The translations under genes were made by a program, and so were the position numbers. Below the pieces are notes generated by a model. The model ran no database searches. It saw nothing but the letters and a program-made list of their open reading frames with translations, and was not told the origin of the DNA. From an uncultured Eubacteriales bacterium (lineage in GTDB: Bacteria; Bacillota; Clostridia; Oscillospirales; Acutalibacteraceae): a stretch of 64,000 nucleotides of DNA. Each line of letters begins with the position of its first letter. Position 1 is the first letter of the stretch. Of this stretch, positions 34,848 to 43,239 are shown piece after piece. The DNA lies in assembly GCA_900316385.1 (NCBI GenBank), contig ONCP01000004.1, positions 1-64,000 of the forward strand, written 5' to 3'.

Positions 34848-35117
34848 TTAAATGCGGTGCATACTGTTAAAGATATCCTCATGCATCACGTGGATTTTTG
34901 TGTTTGAGCTTTCTCCGACCTGCTCCAGCTTTTCTCTGAGAGCGTCAAAGCCGAGAGCGCTTTTGTCGATTTCCACGAGCATGATCATAGCGAACATATC
35001 CTGAAGCACGCTCTGAGTTACCTCAATGATGTTTACGTTGACCTCGGCGCAGGCTGAAGAAACCTTTGCGAGTATTCCGACAGAATCCTTGCCGATAACG
35101 GTGATAATAGCTTTCAT
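34848..35117 (-). CDS. ACT domain protein (UPF0237)
   Basis: 89 residues: MKAIITVIGKDSVGILAKVSSACAEVNVNIIEVTQSVLQDMFAMIM, a single ACT domain. The start at 35117 follows AGGAGG by 5 bases. ACT domains bind amino acids; this family pairs with UPF0210 and probably modulates it. Lies after the palindrome at 35147-35167. Confidence 0.94.
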   Translation of the reverse strand: MKAIITVIGKDSVGILAKVSSACAEVNVNIIEVTQSVLQDMFAMIMLVEIDKSALGFDALREKLEQVGESSNTKIHVMHEDIFNSMHRI

Positions 35118-35146
35118 ATCGTCCTCCTGAATATTCAATCATTCGT

Positions 35147-35167
35147 CTTAGTATACTATATACTAAG
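35147..35167. promoter_or_regulatory. 21-bp palindrome between divergent genes
   Basis: CTTAGTATA-CTA-TATACTAAG, perfect 9-bp arms. Located 30 bases before the ACT gene start and 75 before the PHP gene; candidate operator for an unknown regulator. It also holds TATACT/TATAGT, possible -10 sequences. Confidence 0.5.
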
Positions 35168-35196
35168 CTGTTTTTTAATCTTAATCGGAAATATGA

Positions 35197-35225
35197 TTGA
35201 TTAAATCAAAAAAGTGTATTATAAT
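35197..35225 (+). promoter_or_regulatory. promoter of the PHP gene
   Basis: TTGATT, 17-base spacer, TATAAT; predicted leader only about 10 bases. Confidence 0.75.
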
Positions 35226-35241
35226 AGTAACGGTGATTAAA

Positions 35242-36069
35242 ATGAAAATACTTGCTGATATTCACATTCATTCCGATAATTCCTTTGACGGTGAAAGCTC
35301 GGTAAGAGAGCTGTGCGAAAGCGCCGTTAAAAAAGGGATAAGCGTAATTACTGTTACAGATCATATGGAAGCCCCTGAGATCAGGCTCGGCGACAGAAGC
35401 GTTTTCGGTAATATGATCAATCAAATCGGTAAATCCGTTGCGGACGTTGAGGCGGCAAAGCCTGAGTTCGACGGAAAGCTCGAGGTTTTGAAGGGCATGG
35501 AGCTTGGCGAGCCGATGCACGATCCCAAGCTTACCAAAAGGGCTATGTCGGTCGCGGATTTTGATTTTGTGCTAGCTTCGATCCATAACGTCAGGGACTC
35601 GGAGGATTTTTATTATCTCAAATACGACGAGAAGAATGTTCCGTTTCTGCTTGAGCGTTATTTTGACGAACTCCTTGAAACGGCAGAAAACGCTGAGTTT
35701 GACAGCCTTGCTCACTTGACCTATCCGCTCAGATATATTGTAGAGAGAACGGACATCAAGCCCGATCTTGATCCGTACGTCGAAGTAATAGATCAAATAC
35801 TCGGCGCGCTTGTTAAGCGTGAGAAGGCGCTTGAGATCAACACATCGGGGCTTTTCAAACCGATCGGCGTCACGCTTCCGGATATCGACATAATAAAAAG
35901 ATTCAGGGAGCTTGGCGGAAAGTACGTAACTCTCGGCTCGGACGCTCACAAGGCTGACAGAGTAGGAGCTGGGATAGAAAAAGGACTTGAGACGGCGAGG
36001 CTGTGCGGCTTTGAGCATTTTACAATTTATAAAAACCATCAGCCGAAAATGATTGAAATATGGTATTAA
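35242..36069 (+). CDS. PHP-domain histidinol-phosphatase-like phosphoesterase
   Basis: 275 residues starting MKILADIHIHSDNSFDGESS. Metal ligands are visible in DIHIHSD, VTDHME, LASIHNVRD, DSLAHLTYP and GSDAHKADRVG. The length and order fit HisJ/HisK-type histidinol-phosphatases, but his genes are not nearby, so the substrate could be another small phosphate ester. The start was set at the conserved beginning of the domain; the longer frame overlaps the promoter. Confidence 0.85.
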   Translation: MKILADIHIHSDNSFDGESSVRELCESAVKKGISVITVTDHMEAPEIRLGDRSVFGNMINQIGKSVADVEAAKPEFDGKLEVLKGMELGEPMHDPKLTKRAMSVADFDFVLASIHNVRDSEDFYYLKYDEKNVPFLLERYFDELLETAENAEFDSLAHLTYPLRYIVERTDIKPDLDPYVEVIDQILGALVKREKALEINTSGLFKPIGVTLPDIDIIKRFRELGGKYVTLGSDAHKADRVGAGIEKGLETARLCGFEHFTIYKNHQPKMIEIWY

Positions 36070-36083
36070 AAAAAGCTCCCGAA
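36067..36083 (+). terminator. left half of a terminator split by the IS
   Basis: AAAAAAGCTCCC follows the PHP stop; its complement GGGAGCTTTTTT is at 36878-36889, on the far side of the IS. Together they form the ancestral bidirectional terminator of the convergent PHP and galU genes. Confidence 0.75.
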
Positions 36084-36085
36084 AC

Positions 36086-36872
36086 GGCAATATCATTAAG
36101 ATAAGAAGCAAGACACTCACAGAAAAAGTGGGTGCCTTGTTTTTTTACGATGTTTTAAAATTTTCTCAAAAAAGCTTGACAAATAAGCAAAAGTGTGCGG
36201 CGAATTTTGTTTACTAAACAAAATTCGCCCTTGTAATTAGGAACTAATCCAATCTTAATTACAAGGAGAACAAAAATGAGCTACACATAACTGACGATTT
36301 ATTTGAAGTCCTTGTTACTAACTTAGATGAGAATGAATTTCCGCCGTGTATATTAAAACAGCTTTATTCTATGCGTTGGGGTATTGAAACTTCTTTCAGA
36401 AAACTCAAATATACTATTGGTCTGTCCGCTTTTCATTCTAAAAAATCGGAGCATATCCTTCAAGAAATTTTTGCGCGCCTTACTCTTTACAACTTCTCCG
36501 AATTTGTTACTTCACACATAGCTATTCGAAAAAAGAAAAGAAAACATCTCTACAAAATTAACTTTTCTGTTGCTGTGTACGCTTGTCGCAATCTTTTACT
36601 TGGCAGATATGCTCCGAAAGCAGTTGAAGCTGTAATTAGCAAACATATTTTGCCCTATCGTCCTAATCTTTCCAAGCCGAGAAACCTCCGTAGTATCCCT
36701 CCTGCCAGCTTCTCTTACAGAGTAGCATAATTCCTCTGTTTTTTCAATATCTCTTTTTTGGCTGACTCTTATGTCGGTCTTTTTGTCTTGTTCTTTTTTA
36801 CGAAAAAACACACCTGCTTTTCGCAAGTGTGTCTTTTTTTGCGCTCCTTCGGCTTATCTTAATGATATTGCC
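36086..36872 (+). mobile_element. IS4-like element, internally deleted, copy B
   Basis: Perfect ~20-bp terminal inverted repeats beginning GGCAATATCATTAAG at 36086 and ending at 36872. Just inside each end is an intrinsic-terminator hairpin (CAAGACACTCAC/GTGGGTGCCTTG at ~36109-36148; ACACACCTGC/GCAAGTGTGT at ~36809-36839), insulating it from outside transcription. The left ~100 bases match copy A. No direct target duplication is visible; the flanks are the two arms of a terminator stem. Confidence 0.85.
36277..36730 (+). pseudogene. IS4-like transposase, internally deleted (C-terminal part)
   Basis: An ATG with an AAGGAG site begins MSYT and stops at once; the coding frame resumes out of frame as TDDLFEVLVTNLDENEFPPC and continues with QLYSMRWGIETSFRKLKYTIG, carrying the family's catalytic glutamate region (Y-x-x-RW-IE), to SFSYRVA. 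So the start and C-terminal ~145 residues remain and the middle is lost. It cannot make an active enzyme but the ends could be mobilised in trans. Confidence 0.85.
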
Positions 36873-36890
36873 CTTTGGGAGCTTTTTTAT

Positions 36891-37766
36891 TTACAGTGTT
36901 TTTGCGATCTCTTTTATGTACTCTCTAAGCTTATCCTTGGTTTCGGGATGCTTTAAGCCGAGTTCGATATTCGCCTCAAGTATACCGAACTTGTTGCCGA
37001 TGTCAAATCTTTTGCCTTCCATTTCGACAGCGGTCATACCTTTTTCTCTTGCGATGACCTTCATCGCGTCGGTCAGCTGGATCTCTCCGCCCGCTCCGGG
37101 CTTAGTGTCCTCGAGAATATCAAAAATAGAGGGAGGAAGCACAACTCGGTCTGTTATTGAGTAAAGCGACATAACGTCCTCGGGGCGCTGGGGCTTTTCA
37201 ATCATATCCGTGCACTTGAAAAGGTTGTCCCTGATCGGTTCGACCTTGAGGGAACCGTACTTGTGTATTTCGCTCTCGGGAACCTTTTTGACGCCGAGCA
37301 CGCCGTCGCCGAAAACGCCGTAGGCGTCAATCAGCTGCTTGATCGCGGGTTTTGTTTCGCTGTGGATAACTCCGTCGCCGAACATTATGGCGAAGGGTTC
37401 GTTACCGACAAAGGATTTAGCCTTGAGTACGGCGTGTCCGAGACCTTTCATTTCCTTTTGTCTGATGAAGGTGATATCCGCAAGGTTCGCGATCGAGCGC
37501 ACCTCCTCGAGTATATCGTTTTTGCCTGCTTTTTTAAGCGCGGCTTCAAGCTCGGGAGCGTAGTCAAAATGATCCTCCATGAGATTCTTTCCGCGGTTTG
37601 TAATTATGAGAATGTCGGTTATTCCCGCCGCGACAGCTTCCTCGACGATGTATTGGATCGTCGGCTTGTCGACAATGGGGAACATCTCCTTCGGCATATT
37701 TTTGGTCGCGGGCAGAACTCTCGTTCCAAAGCCCGCCGCTGGGATAACAGCCTTTTTGATCTTCAT
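36891..37766 (-). CDS. galU: UTP-glucose-1-phosphate uridylyltransferase
   Basis: 291 residues with MKIKKAVIPAAGFGTRVLPATKNMPKEM, the nucleotidyltransferase signature, then IQYIVEEAVAAGI, GDGVIHSE and EMEGKRFDIGNKFG. It makes UDP-glucose for cell-surface polymers. The start at 37766 has GGAGG 5 bases upstream. It now reads into the IS after its stop, but the terminator arm AAAAAAGCTCCC and the IS end terminator still follow. Confidence 0.96.
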   Translation of the reverse strand: MKIKKAVIPAAGFGTRVLPATKNMPKEMFPIVDKPTIQYIVEEAVAAGITDILIITNRGKNLMEDHFDYAPELEAALKKAGKNDILEEVRSIANLADITFIRQKEMKGLGHAVLKAKSFVGNEPFAIMFGDGVIHSETKPAIKQLIDAYGVFGDGVLGVKKVPESEIHKYGSLKVEPIRDNLFKCTDMIEKPQRPEDVMSLYSITDRVVLPPSIFDILEDTKPGAGGEIQLTDAMKVIAREKGMTAVEMEGKRFDIGNKFGILEANIELGLKHPETKDKLREYIKEIAKTL

Positions 37767-37787
37767 TACGTCCTCCAAAATTCTAAA

Positions 37788-38771
37788 TCAATATCCGAAA
37801 ATCAACATCGGTATTACGTTTATCGCAAAGTAGATCGCGAACATACTTGCCGCGAGGGGAAGGTTCACGCCACCCTTGCTTTCGATTGCCTGATTCGGAT
37901 TGCTCTCGCTGTCTTTGATCTTTTTGACCTTTGATTTGCAGTCCGAGAAATACCAGCGGTTAACGAGACAGCCCGTTACGATCTGAATAACAAGTCTTGC
38001 CGCGGAACAAAAGCCCATCAAAGCCAGCAAAAGCTGTGAGCCGCTGTCAAGCGTAGCGTATGCGTTTATAAGTCTCGTGTAGCCCGAAAAGTAATCCAAT
38101 CCGCCCGATGAGGTCGAGCTGACAGCCTGTTGAAGCGCCGTGTAAGCAGGGCTGTATTCGATGTAGGTCTCAAAAATCATCATCGCTATGGAAAGCGATG
38201 TGAGCACTGCTCCGAGCTTGTACATCTTGCGGTAAAGCAGATACCAGCCTCCGAAAAGAAAGCCCGCGAGACTGAATTTTCCCTTATCAAAGAGCTTTAA
38301 CCTGCTGAATACTCTCATAAAATACGGAGTGTTGGTTCTGACGTACTTGGAGAGCTCACCGGCGGTAACGTTGTCGCCCATATCTTCCTCGGGGTTAACT
38401 CCTCCCATCGGGTCAAACGCGTCGGAAAAGCCGAACGGCATTGAGCTTTGAGGGTTTTGATAACCGTTTCGGTTGTTCTGATAAGTTCTGCTTTGTGTTT
38501 CTAAATTAAGCGGAGAGCCGCATTTTGAACAGTAGAAAGCGGTTTTAGGGTTATCAAAACCGCAATTTCCGCATCGAACGGTACTGCTTTCGTTTTCGCT
38601 TTGTGAATCATATTCAAATCCCTCGCTGTGCTTGTCCTCAAACGCGCAGCGATTTTCTTTTTCATAGCAAGCCCTGTGGTGCGGAGCGCCGCATTCGGGA
38701 CATACTACGATATCGTCGCCGTCTTTGAATTCCTCTTGGCAGACGGGACATTTGATTCCATTGAATTCCAT
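37788..38771 (-). CDS. RING-like/zinc-ribbon DUF2628 membrane protein
   Basis: 327 residues. The N-terminus holds a RING-finger-like cluster (CPVCQEEF, CPECGAPHHRAC, C) and a second zinc ribbon (RCGNCGF, YCSKCGSPL). After a Gln/Asn/Pro linker come about four membrane helices with the DUF2628 pattern (KFSLAGFLFGGWYLLYRKMYKLG). Role unknown; possibly a membrane adaptor. Start at 38771 with GGAGAA before it. Probable unit with galU. Confidence 0.8.
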   Translation of the reverse strand: MEFNGIKCPVCQEEFKDGDDIVVCPECGAPHHRACYEKENRCAFEDKHSEGFEYDSQSENESSTVRCGNCGFDNPKTAFYCSKCGSPLNLETQSRTYQNNRNGYQNPQSSMPFGFSDAFDPMGGVNPEEDMGDNVTAGELSKYVRTNTPYFMRVFSRLKLFDKGKFSLAGFLFGGWYLLYRKMYKLGAVLTSLSIAMMIFETYIEYSPAYTALQQAVSSTSSGGLDYFSGYTRLINAYATLDSGSQLLLALMGFCSAARLVIQIVTGCLVNRWYFSDCKSKVKKIKDSESNPNQAIESKGGVNLPLAASMFAIYFAINVIPMLIFGY

Positions 38772-38800
38772 ATACTTCTCCAATCGGATATATTTATAAT

Positions 38801-38829
38801 ATTATATCATAGCGTTGTGTTTATTGCAA
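38801..38829 (-). promoter_or_regulatory. promoter of the DUF2628-galU unit
   Basis: TTGCAA, 17-base spacer, TATAAT on the minus strand. Confidence 0.75.
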
Positions 38830-38843
38830 GTTTTAAAAAACAG

Positions 38844-38872
38844 TTTACACTTTCTTCGCGCTATGGTATAAT
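38844..38872 (+). promoter_or_regulatory. promoter of prfB
   Basis: TTTACA, 17-base spacer, TATAAT, divergent from the preceding promoter with 14 bases between their -35 boxes. Confidence 0.8.
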
Positions 38873-38901
38873 AAAAGATAAGATTGATTTGAGGTGATTT
38901 T

Positions 38902-40017
38902 ATGGTTCAGTTTGAAGAACTTATGCTTAGATTAGAGAGCTCAAAGGCGGATATCGACGACCTTGCCGACGCTCTCGGGCTGAAAGCCATGATGTCGGAG
39001 ATCCAGCAGCTGGAGCTCAGAGCGACAGAGCCCGGCTTTTGGGACGATGTAGAAAAATCTCAGGCTGTTTTGCAGAAAACAGGTGCGCTCAAGGGCGCTG
39101 TTGAGGAATATGATAAGCTCAAGTCACATTATGACGACGCTCACGCGCTGATCGAGCTCGCTAACGAGGAAGAAGACGAGGATCTTTACGACGAGGCTCT
39201 CGGTGAGGTAGAGGCGGTTGAGAATGAGCTTGCCAAGCAAAAACTGAAAACTCTCTTAACGGGCGAGTATGATAAAAACAACGCGATATTGACCTTTCAC
39301 GCGGGTTCCGGCGGCACAGAGGCTCAGGACTGGGCGGAAATGCTTTTCAGAATGTACACCCGATGGGCTGCCGATCACGATTTTAAGCTAAAGACCGTCG
39401 ATTATCTAGATGGCGACGAGGCGGGACTTAAATCCGCGGTGTTGCTTGTTGAGGGCGAGAACGCCTACGGCTATCTCAAAAGCGAGGCGGGAGTTCACAG
39501 ACTCGTCAGGGTTAGCCCCTTTGACTCTCAGGGCAGACGTCATACAAGCTTCGCTTCTCTTGAGGTTATGCCCGAAATCAACGACGATATTCACGTTGAT
39601 ATCAATCCCGAGGATATTAAAATGGACGTTTACCGCGCGAGCGGCGCGGGCGGTCAGAAGGTAAACAAGACCTCATCGGCCGTACGTCTTACACATATTC
39701 CGACGGGTATCGTTGTAGCCAGTCAGGTTGAGCGAAGCCAGTATCAGAACCGTGACGTAGCTATGAAAATGCTTATTTCGAAATTGATGGAGATCAAGGA
39801 GCGCGAGCACCTTGACAAAATCGAGGATATCAAGGGCGTCCAGAAGGAAATCACGTGGGGTTCTCAGATACGCTCATATGTATTTATGCCGTACACAATG
39901 GTAAAGGATCACCGCACTTCTTATGAAACGGGAAATATCGAGAAGGTAATGGACGGCGACCTTGACGGCTTTATAAACGCCTATCTCAAGGCTTTGAGCA
40001 CAGGCACATTAAACTAA
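38902..40017 (+). CDS. prfB: peptide chain release factor 2
   Basis: 371 residues. The stop-codon-reading motif SPF (RVSPFDSQGRRHTSFAS) identifies RF2, and GAGGQKVNKTSSAVRLTH contains the GGQ peptidyl-hydrolase motif. The reading frame is continuous from the first ATG: the autoregulatory in-frame UGA/+1 shift near codon 25 found in most bacteria is absent. A bidirectional terminator follows. Confidence 0.96.
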   Translation: MVQFEELMLRLESSKADIDDLADALGLKAMMSEIQQLELRATEPGFWDDVEKSQAVLQKTGALKGAVEEYDKLKSHYDDAHALIELANEEEDEDLYDEALGEVEAVENELAKQKLKTLLTGEYDKNNAILTFHAGSGGTEAQDWAEMLFRMYTRWAADHDFKLKTVDYLDGDEAGLKSAVLLVEGENAYGYLKSEAGVHRLVRVSPFDSQGRRHTSFASLEVMPEINDDIHVDINPEDIKMDVYRASGAGGQKVNKTSSAVRLTHIPTGIVVASQVERSQYQNRDVAMKMLISKLMEIKEREHLDKIEDIKGVQKEITWGSQIRSYVFMPYTMVKDHRTSYETGNIEKVMDGDLDGFINAYLKALSTGTLN

Positions 40018-40022
40018 GTAAC

Positions 40023-40060
40023 AACGGGCTTCCGCAAAAGCGGAAGCCCGTTAGCTTTAT
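40023..40060. terminator. bidirectional terminator between prfB and thrH
   Basis: AACGGGCTTCCGC-AAAA-GCGGAAGCCCGTT followed by AGCTTTATTT. Confidence 0.85.
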
Positions 40061-40662
40061 TTCTTCATTTGTTCCTTTATCGCGTTAAGAAGCTCGTCAT
40101 AGGTTTCGTAAGCGGGAAGCTCGGGGTAATCAGCCTTGATCTTATCCGTGCTTTTGAAGAGAAAGCCCGCTTTGCTGTGCAATATCATTCCGAGATCGTT
40201 GTAACTGTCTCCGCTTGCGATGATGTCATAACCGATCGATTCAAGAGCTTTGACTGTCGCGTATTTGGATTTTTCGATCCTCATCTTAAAGCCTGTGATT
40301 TCTCCGCTTTCTGCGACCTCAAGCGAATTGCAGAAGATCGTAGGCCAGCCGAGCTTTTTCATAAGCGGTGACGCAAACTGCGTAAATGTGTCGCTGAGAA
40401 TGATCACCTGACCGATAGAGCGAAGCTCGTCAAGGAACTCTCTCGCTCCGGGAAGAGGATCGATCGTAGAGATAACGTTTTGGATCTCCTTCAAGCCGAG
40501 ACCGTGCTCCTTCAAAATCGCAAGCCTGTAATTCATCAGCTTGTCATAATCGGGCTCATCACGGGTTGTCCTCTTGAGCTCGGGGATTTCCGTAGCCTCC
40601 GCGAAAGCTATCCAGATTTCGGGTACCAATACGCCCTCAAGGTCTAAGCAGGTTATGTACAT
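40057..40662 (-). CDS. thrH: phosphoserine phosphatase / homoserine phosphotransferase ThrH
   Basis: 201 residues of the HAD superfamily. CLDLEGVLVPEIW is the characteristic ThrH variant of the DxD motif; ILSDTFTQFASPLM, KSKYATVKAL and GDSYNDLGM follow. The enzyme dephosphorylates phosphoserine and can pass the phosphate to homoserine. Start at 40662, with GAAGGCG upstream; the frame six codons longer has no ribosome site. Confidence 0.9.
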   Translation of the reverse strand: MYITCLDLEGVLVPEIWIAFAEATEIPELKRTTRDEPDYDKLMNYRLAILKEHGLGLKEIQNVISTIDPLPGAREFLDELRSIGQVIILSDTFTQFASPLMKKLGWPTIFCNSLEVAESGEITGFKMRIEKSKYATVKALESIGYDIIASGDSYNDLGMILHSKAGFLFKSTDKIKADYPELPAYETYDELLNAIKEQMKK

Positions 40663-40729
40663 ATTTTCGCCTTCTCTCATAAAATTACCGAATCATTATA
40701 GCACTCTTTGCTTTTTAAGTCAATAAGAA

Positions 40730-40749
40730 AGGCTGTCTCGCGACAGCCT
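40730..40749 (-). terminator. terminator of the TSCPD gene
   Basis: AGGCTGTC-GCGA-GACAGCCT followed by TTCTTATT on the minus strand. Confidence 0.7.
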
Positions 40750-40754
40750 CTAAA

Positions 40755-41009
40755 TCAATTTCTTTCGAGCGCCTGTTCCAGAGCCTTAGCCAGCTGGTCG
40801 GGACAGGAGGTTCCTCTGCCCGCGCAGTCAATGCCCTTGAGCCTTTTTATCGCGTCTTCGGCGTTCATTCCGATAACAAGTCTCGAGACTCCCTGAGTGT
40901 TTCCCGAGCAGCCGCCGATAAAGCCGCAGTTTTTGATAACGTTATTTTCATCAAGCTCGATATTGATCAGGCGCGAGCAAACGCCGTAGGGTGTGTAGGT
41001 ATAATTCAC
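40755..41009 (-). CDS. TSCPD domain protein (TIGR03905 type)
   Basis: 84 residues, (M)NYTYTPYGVCSRLINIELD...NCGFIGGCSGNTQGVSRLV and GRGTSCPDQLAKAL, the TSCPD signature with conserved cysteines, related to the C-terminus of adenosylcobalamin-type ribonucleotide reductases. Stand-alone members have no proven function. GTG at 41009 is preferred as the start (GGAGG 7 bases upstream); the ATG at 41015 abuts that site. The tRNA-Gly lies directly upstream. Confidence 0.85.
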   Translation of the reverse strand: MNYTYTPYGVCSRLINIELDENNVIKNCGFIGGCSGNTQGVSRLVIGMNAEDAIKRLKGIDCAGRGTSCPDQLAKALEQALERN

Positions 41010-41032
41010 AATCATGCCTCCGAATAGAAAAA

Positions 41033-41107
<75 letters not shown>

Positions 41108-41123
41108 ATTTAACGCTTTATTT

Positions 41124-41152
41124 ATTTTACTCCAATTATTTTTAGCTGTCAA
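41124..41152 (-). promoter_or_regulatory. promoter of tRNA-Gly
   Basis: TTGACA, 17-base spacer, TAAAAT on the minus strand. Confidence 0.8.
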
Positions 41153-41243
41153 GAAAATTATTTGCCGATTTTTGTAGCGTTTTCGGAGATTTTATGTTAT
41201 ACTAACTATATATGTATATTTTTTCAGCAAAAGGATAGTGGAA

Positions 41244-42212
41244 ATGTCTGTTCGTATTAACCTGGGAGAATGGGGAAGCGTGTTTGCGGTGCCGTCATCC
41301 GTTGTGGACGATCACCTCAGGATCGCGTCTCAGAATCAGTTAAAGGTACTGCTTTTTCTGCTTCGTAACAGTGAGAGCTCGTACACATACAATGAAATAG
41401 GGGACAGACTTCGCATTCATGAGGAGGACGTCAAGGACTGCGTCGCGTTTTGGATAGACAGAGGAGTGCTTTCGCAAAACGGAGATGAGCTTCTTCCCGA
41501 TAAAGGCAAAGAGGCAAAGCCCGAGAATGCAAAGCACGAGAAATCAGAATCCGAAAAGACGGTCACGAAAAAGACCTTGGTTTCGCGTCCTCAAAAGCCC
41601 GATACGATAACCGCCGCTCAGCGTGTTAACAGCGACGAAACCCTTTCTCACGTTTTGCTTGAGGTTGAGTCGGCTCTCGGAGCTCCGCTTTCAAGCGGTA
41701 ATCTCGCCACTCTTGTTATGCTTTACGATACCTGCGGGCTTCCCGCGGAGGTGATTGTAATGCTTGTCAATTACTGCGTGAGCATAGGCAAAGCGAATAT
41801 GCGCTCGATCGAGACCATCGGCGTGCGCTGGGCCGACGAGGGGATTTACAGCGCCGACGCCGCCGACAATAAGATAAAAATGTCGCGTCAGTCAAGTATG
41901 AACTGGTCAAAAGTGAGCTCCGTTTTCGGACTGAAAAATATCGGCTCCCCAACGTCAAAGCAGCTTGAATTTGCCGACAGATGGGTCAAGGAATGGCATT
42001 TTTCGGACGATATGCTTCGAAAGGCTTATGAGATTTGCGTTGACAGCAAAGGCGAAACTAAGCTCGGTTACATAAACGGTATTCTTCAAAAATGGCATAA
42101 AAACGGGCTTGTTACTCCTGAGGACGTTGAAAAGTACGACAGGAAGAAGCCCGCGGGTAATTCAAAGAAAAAATCCTCGTTTGATATCGACGAGCTTGAA
42201 AAAATTGTCTGA
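41244..42212 (+). CDS. dnaD: DnaD domain replication protein
   Basis: 322 residues. An N-terminal winged-helix-like part (NQLKVLLFLLRNSESSYTYNEIGDRL) is followed by a charged linker, then a DnaB/DnaD_2 domain ending in the conserved KLGYINGILQKWHKNGLVTPEDVEK. These proteins remodel origin DNA and help the helicase loader. ATG at 41244 has AAAGGA 8 bases upstream. It lies 9 bases before the DnaC-like loader, a functional pair. Confidence 0.88.
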   Translation: MSVRINLGEWGSVFAVPSSVVDDHLRIASQNQLKVLLFLLRNSESSYTYNEIGDRLRIHEEDVKDCVAFWIDRGVLSQNGDELLPDKGKEAKPENAKHEKSESEKTVTKKTLVSRPQKPDTITAAQRVNSDETLSHVLLEVESALGAPLSSGNLATLVMLYDTCGLPAEVIVMLVNYCVSIGKANMRSIETIGVRWADEGIYSADAADNKIKMSRQSSMNWSKVSSVFGLKNIGSPTSKQLEFADRWVKEWHFSDDMLRKAYEICVDSKGETKLGYINGILQKWHKNGLVTPEDVEKYDRKKPAGNSKKKSSFDIDELEKIV

Positions 42213-42221
42213 GAGGTTTTT

Positions 42222-43211
42222 ATGGGTTACAGTAAAGAAGTAAAACGAAAGGCAAGGGACATACTCAGTGAGCGCAGGCTGATAGCGCAGAAATCGGCAG
42301 ATATCCGCAGAGAGCAGATTTTCTCCGAGCTTCCCGAGGCTGAGGAGCTTGAACGTCGTATAGCCTCCTGCGGTATCAACGCCGCGAGAGCTATCGTCAA
42401 GGGCGGAGATGTCAAAAAAAAGCTTGAAGAGCTCAAAGCCTTGAGTCTCCGACTCCAGAACGAGCAGGAACAGCTGCTTCTCTCAAAGGGCTATTACCGT
42501 TCCGACTTACAGCCGAAATATCACTGTCCTATCTGCTCCGACAAGGGCTTTTACGAGCATAACAACCGCAGTATTATGTGCGAATGCCTGAAAAAGGTTA
42601 TGATCGACGTTGCCTGCGAGGAGTTGAACCGTACCTCTCCGTTAAAGCTTTCTACCTTTGAGGATTTCAGCCTGAAATATTATCCGATGGATATCGAGGA
42701 AGGTTTCCCGCGTTCATCTTACGAGCAGATGAACAGAAATCTGACTTATTGTAAGGAATACGCGAAGAATTTCTCAGTAAACTCAGAGAGCATTTTTATG
42801 AAGGGCTTGACAGGACTCGGCAAAACCCATCTCAGCCTCGCGATCGCTAATGAGGTCATCAGAAAGGGCTTCGGCGTTATTTATATCTCGTCTCCGCGTC
42901 TTTGCTCAGTGCTTGAGAAGGAGCATTTCGCGAAGAATAAGCCCGAAACCTCTACCGAGGAGCTTTTGCTTGAGTGCGATCTTCTTATCGTGGACGATCT
43001 CGGAACCGAGTTTTCAACCGCTTTTTCCAATACCGCGTTATACAATCTCTTTAATTCGCGGCTGCTTTCGGGAAAGCCCGTCATTGTAAATACAAATCTT
43101 GAGCTTAAGCAGCTCAGAGATTTATATACAGACCGCTTTGTATCAAGAATTATCGGTCAAGCCAAGCGCCTTGACTTTTTCGGCAGGGACGTACGGATTC
43201 TAAAAAAATAA
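42222..43211 (+). CDS. dnaC: DnaC/DnaI-like helicase loader ATPase
   Basis: 329 residues. N-terminal coiled coil, a zinc-finger-like cluster (YHCPICSDKGF...CECLKK), then AAA+ ATPase with Walker A GLTGLGKTHLSLAIANE, Walker B LLIVDDLGTE and the arginine-finger segment DRFVSRIIGQAKRLDFFGRDVR. The cysteine cluster resembles the helicase-binding domain of DnaI. Loads DnaB-type helicase with DnaD. Confidence 0.9.
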   Translation: MGYSKEVKRKARDILSERRLIAQKSADIRREQIFSELPEAEELERRIASCGINAARAIVKGGDVKKKLEELKALSLRLQNEQEQLLLSKGYYRSDLQPKYHCPICSDKGFYEHNNRSIMCECLKKVMIDVACEELNRTSPLKLSTFEDFSLKYYPMDIEEGFPRSSYEQMNRNLTYCKEYAKNFSVNSESIFMKGLTGLGKTHLSLAIANEVIRKGFGVIYISSPRLCSVLEKEHFAKNKPETSTEELLLECDLLIVDDLGTEFSTAFSNTALYNLFNSRLLSGKPVIVNTNLELKQLRDLYTDRFVSRIIGQAKRLDFFGRDVRILKK

Positions 43212-43239
43212 TTCTATTTTAGAATAAAGGGGTATTTTT

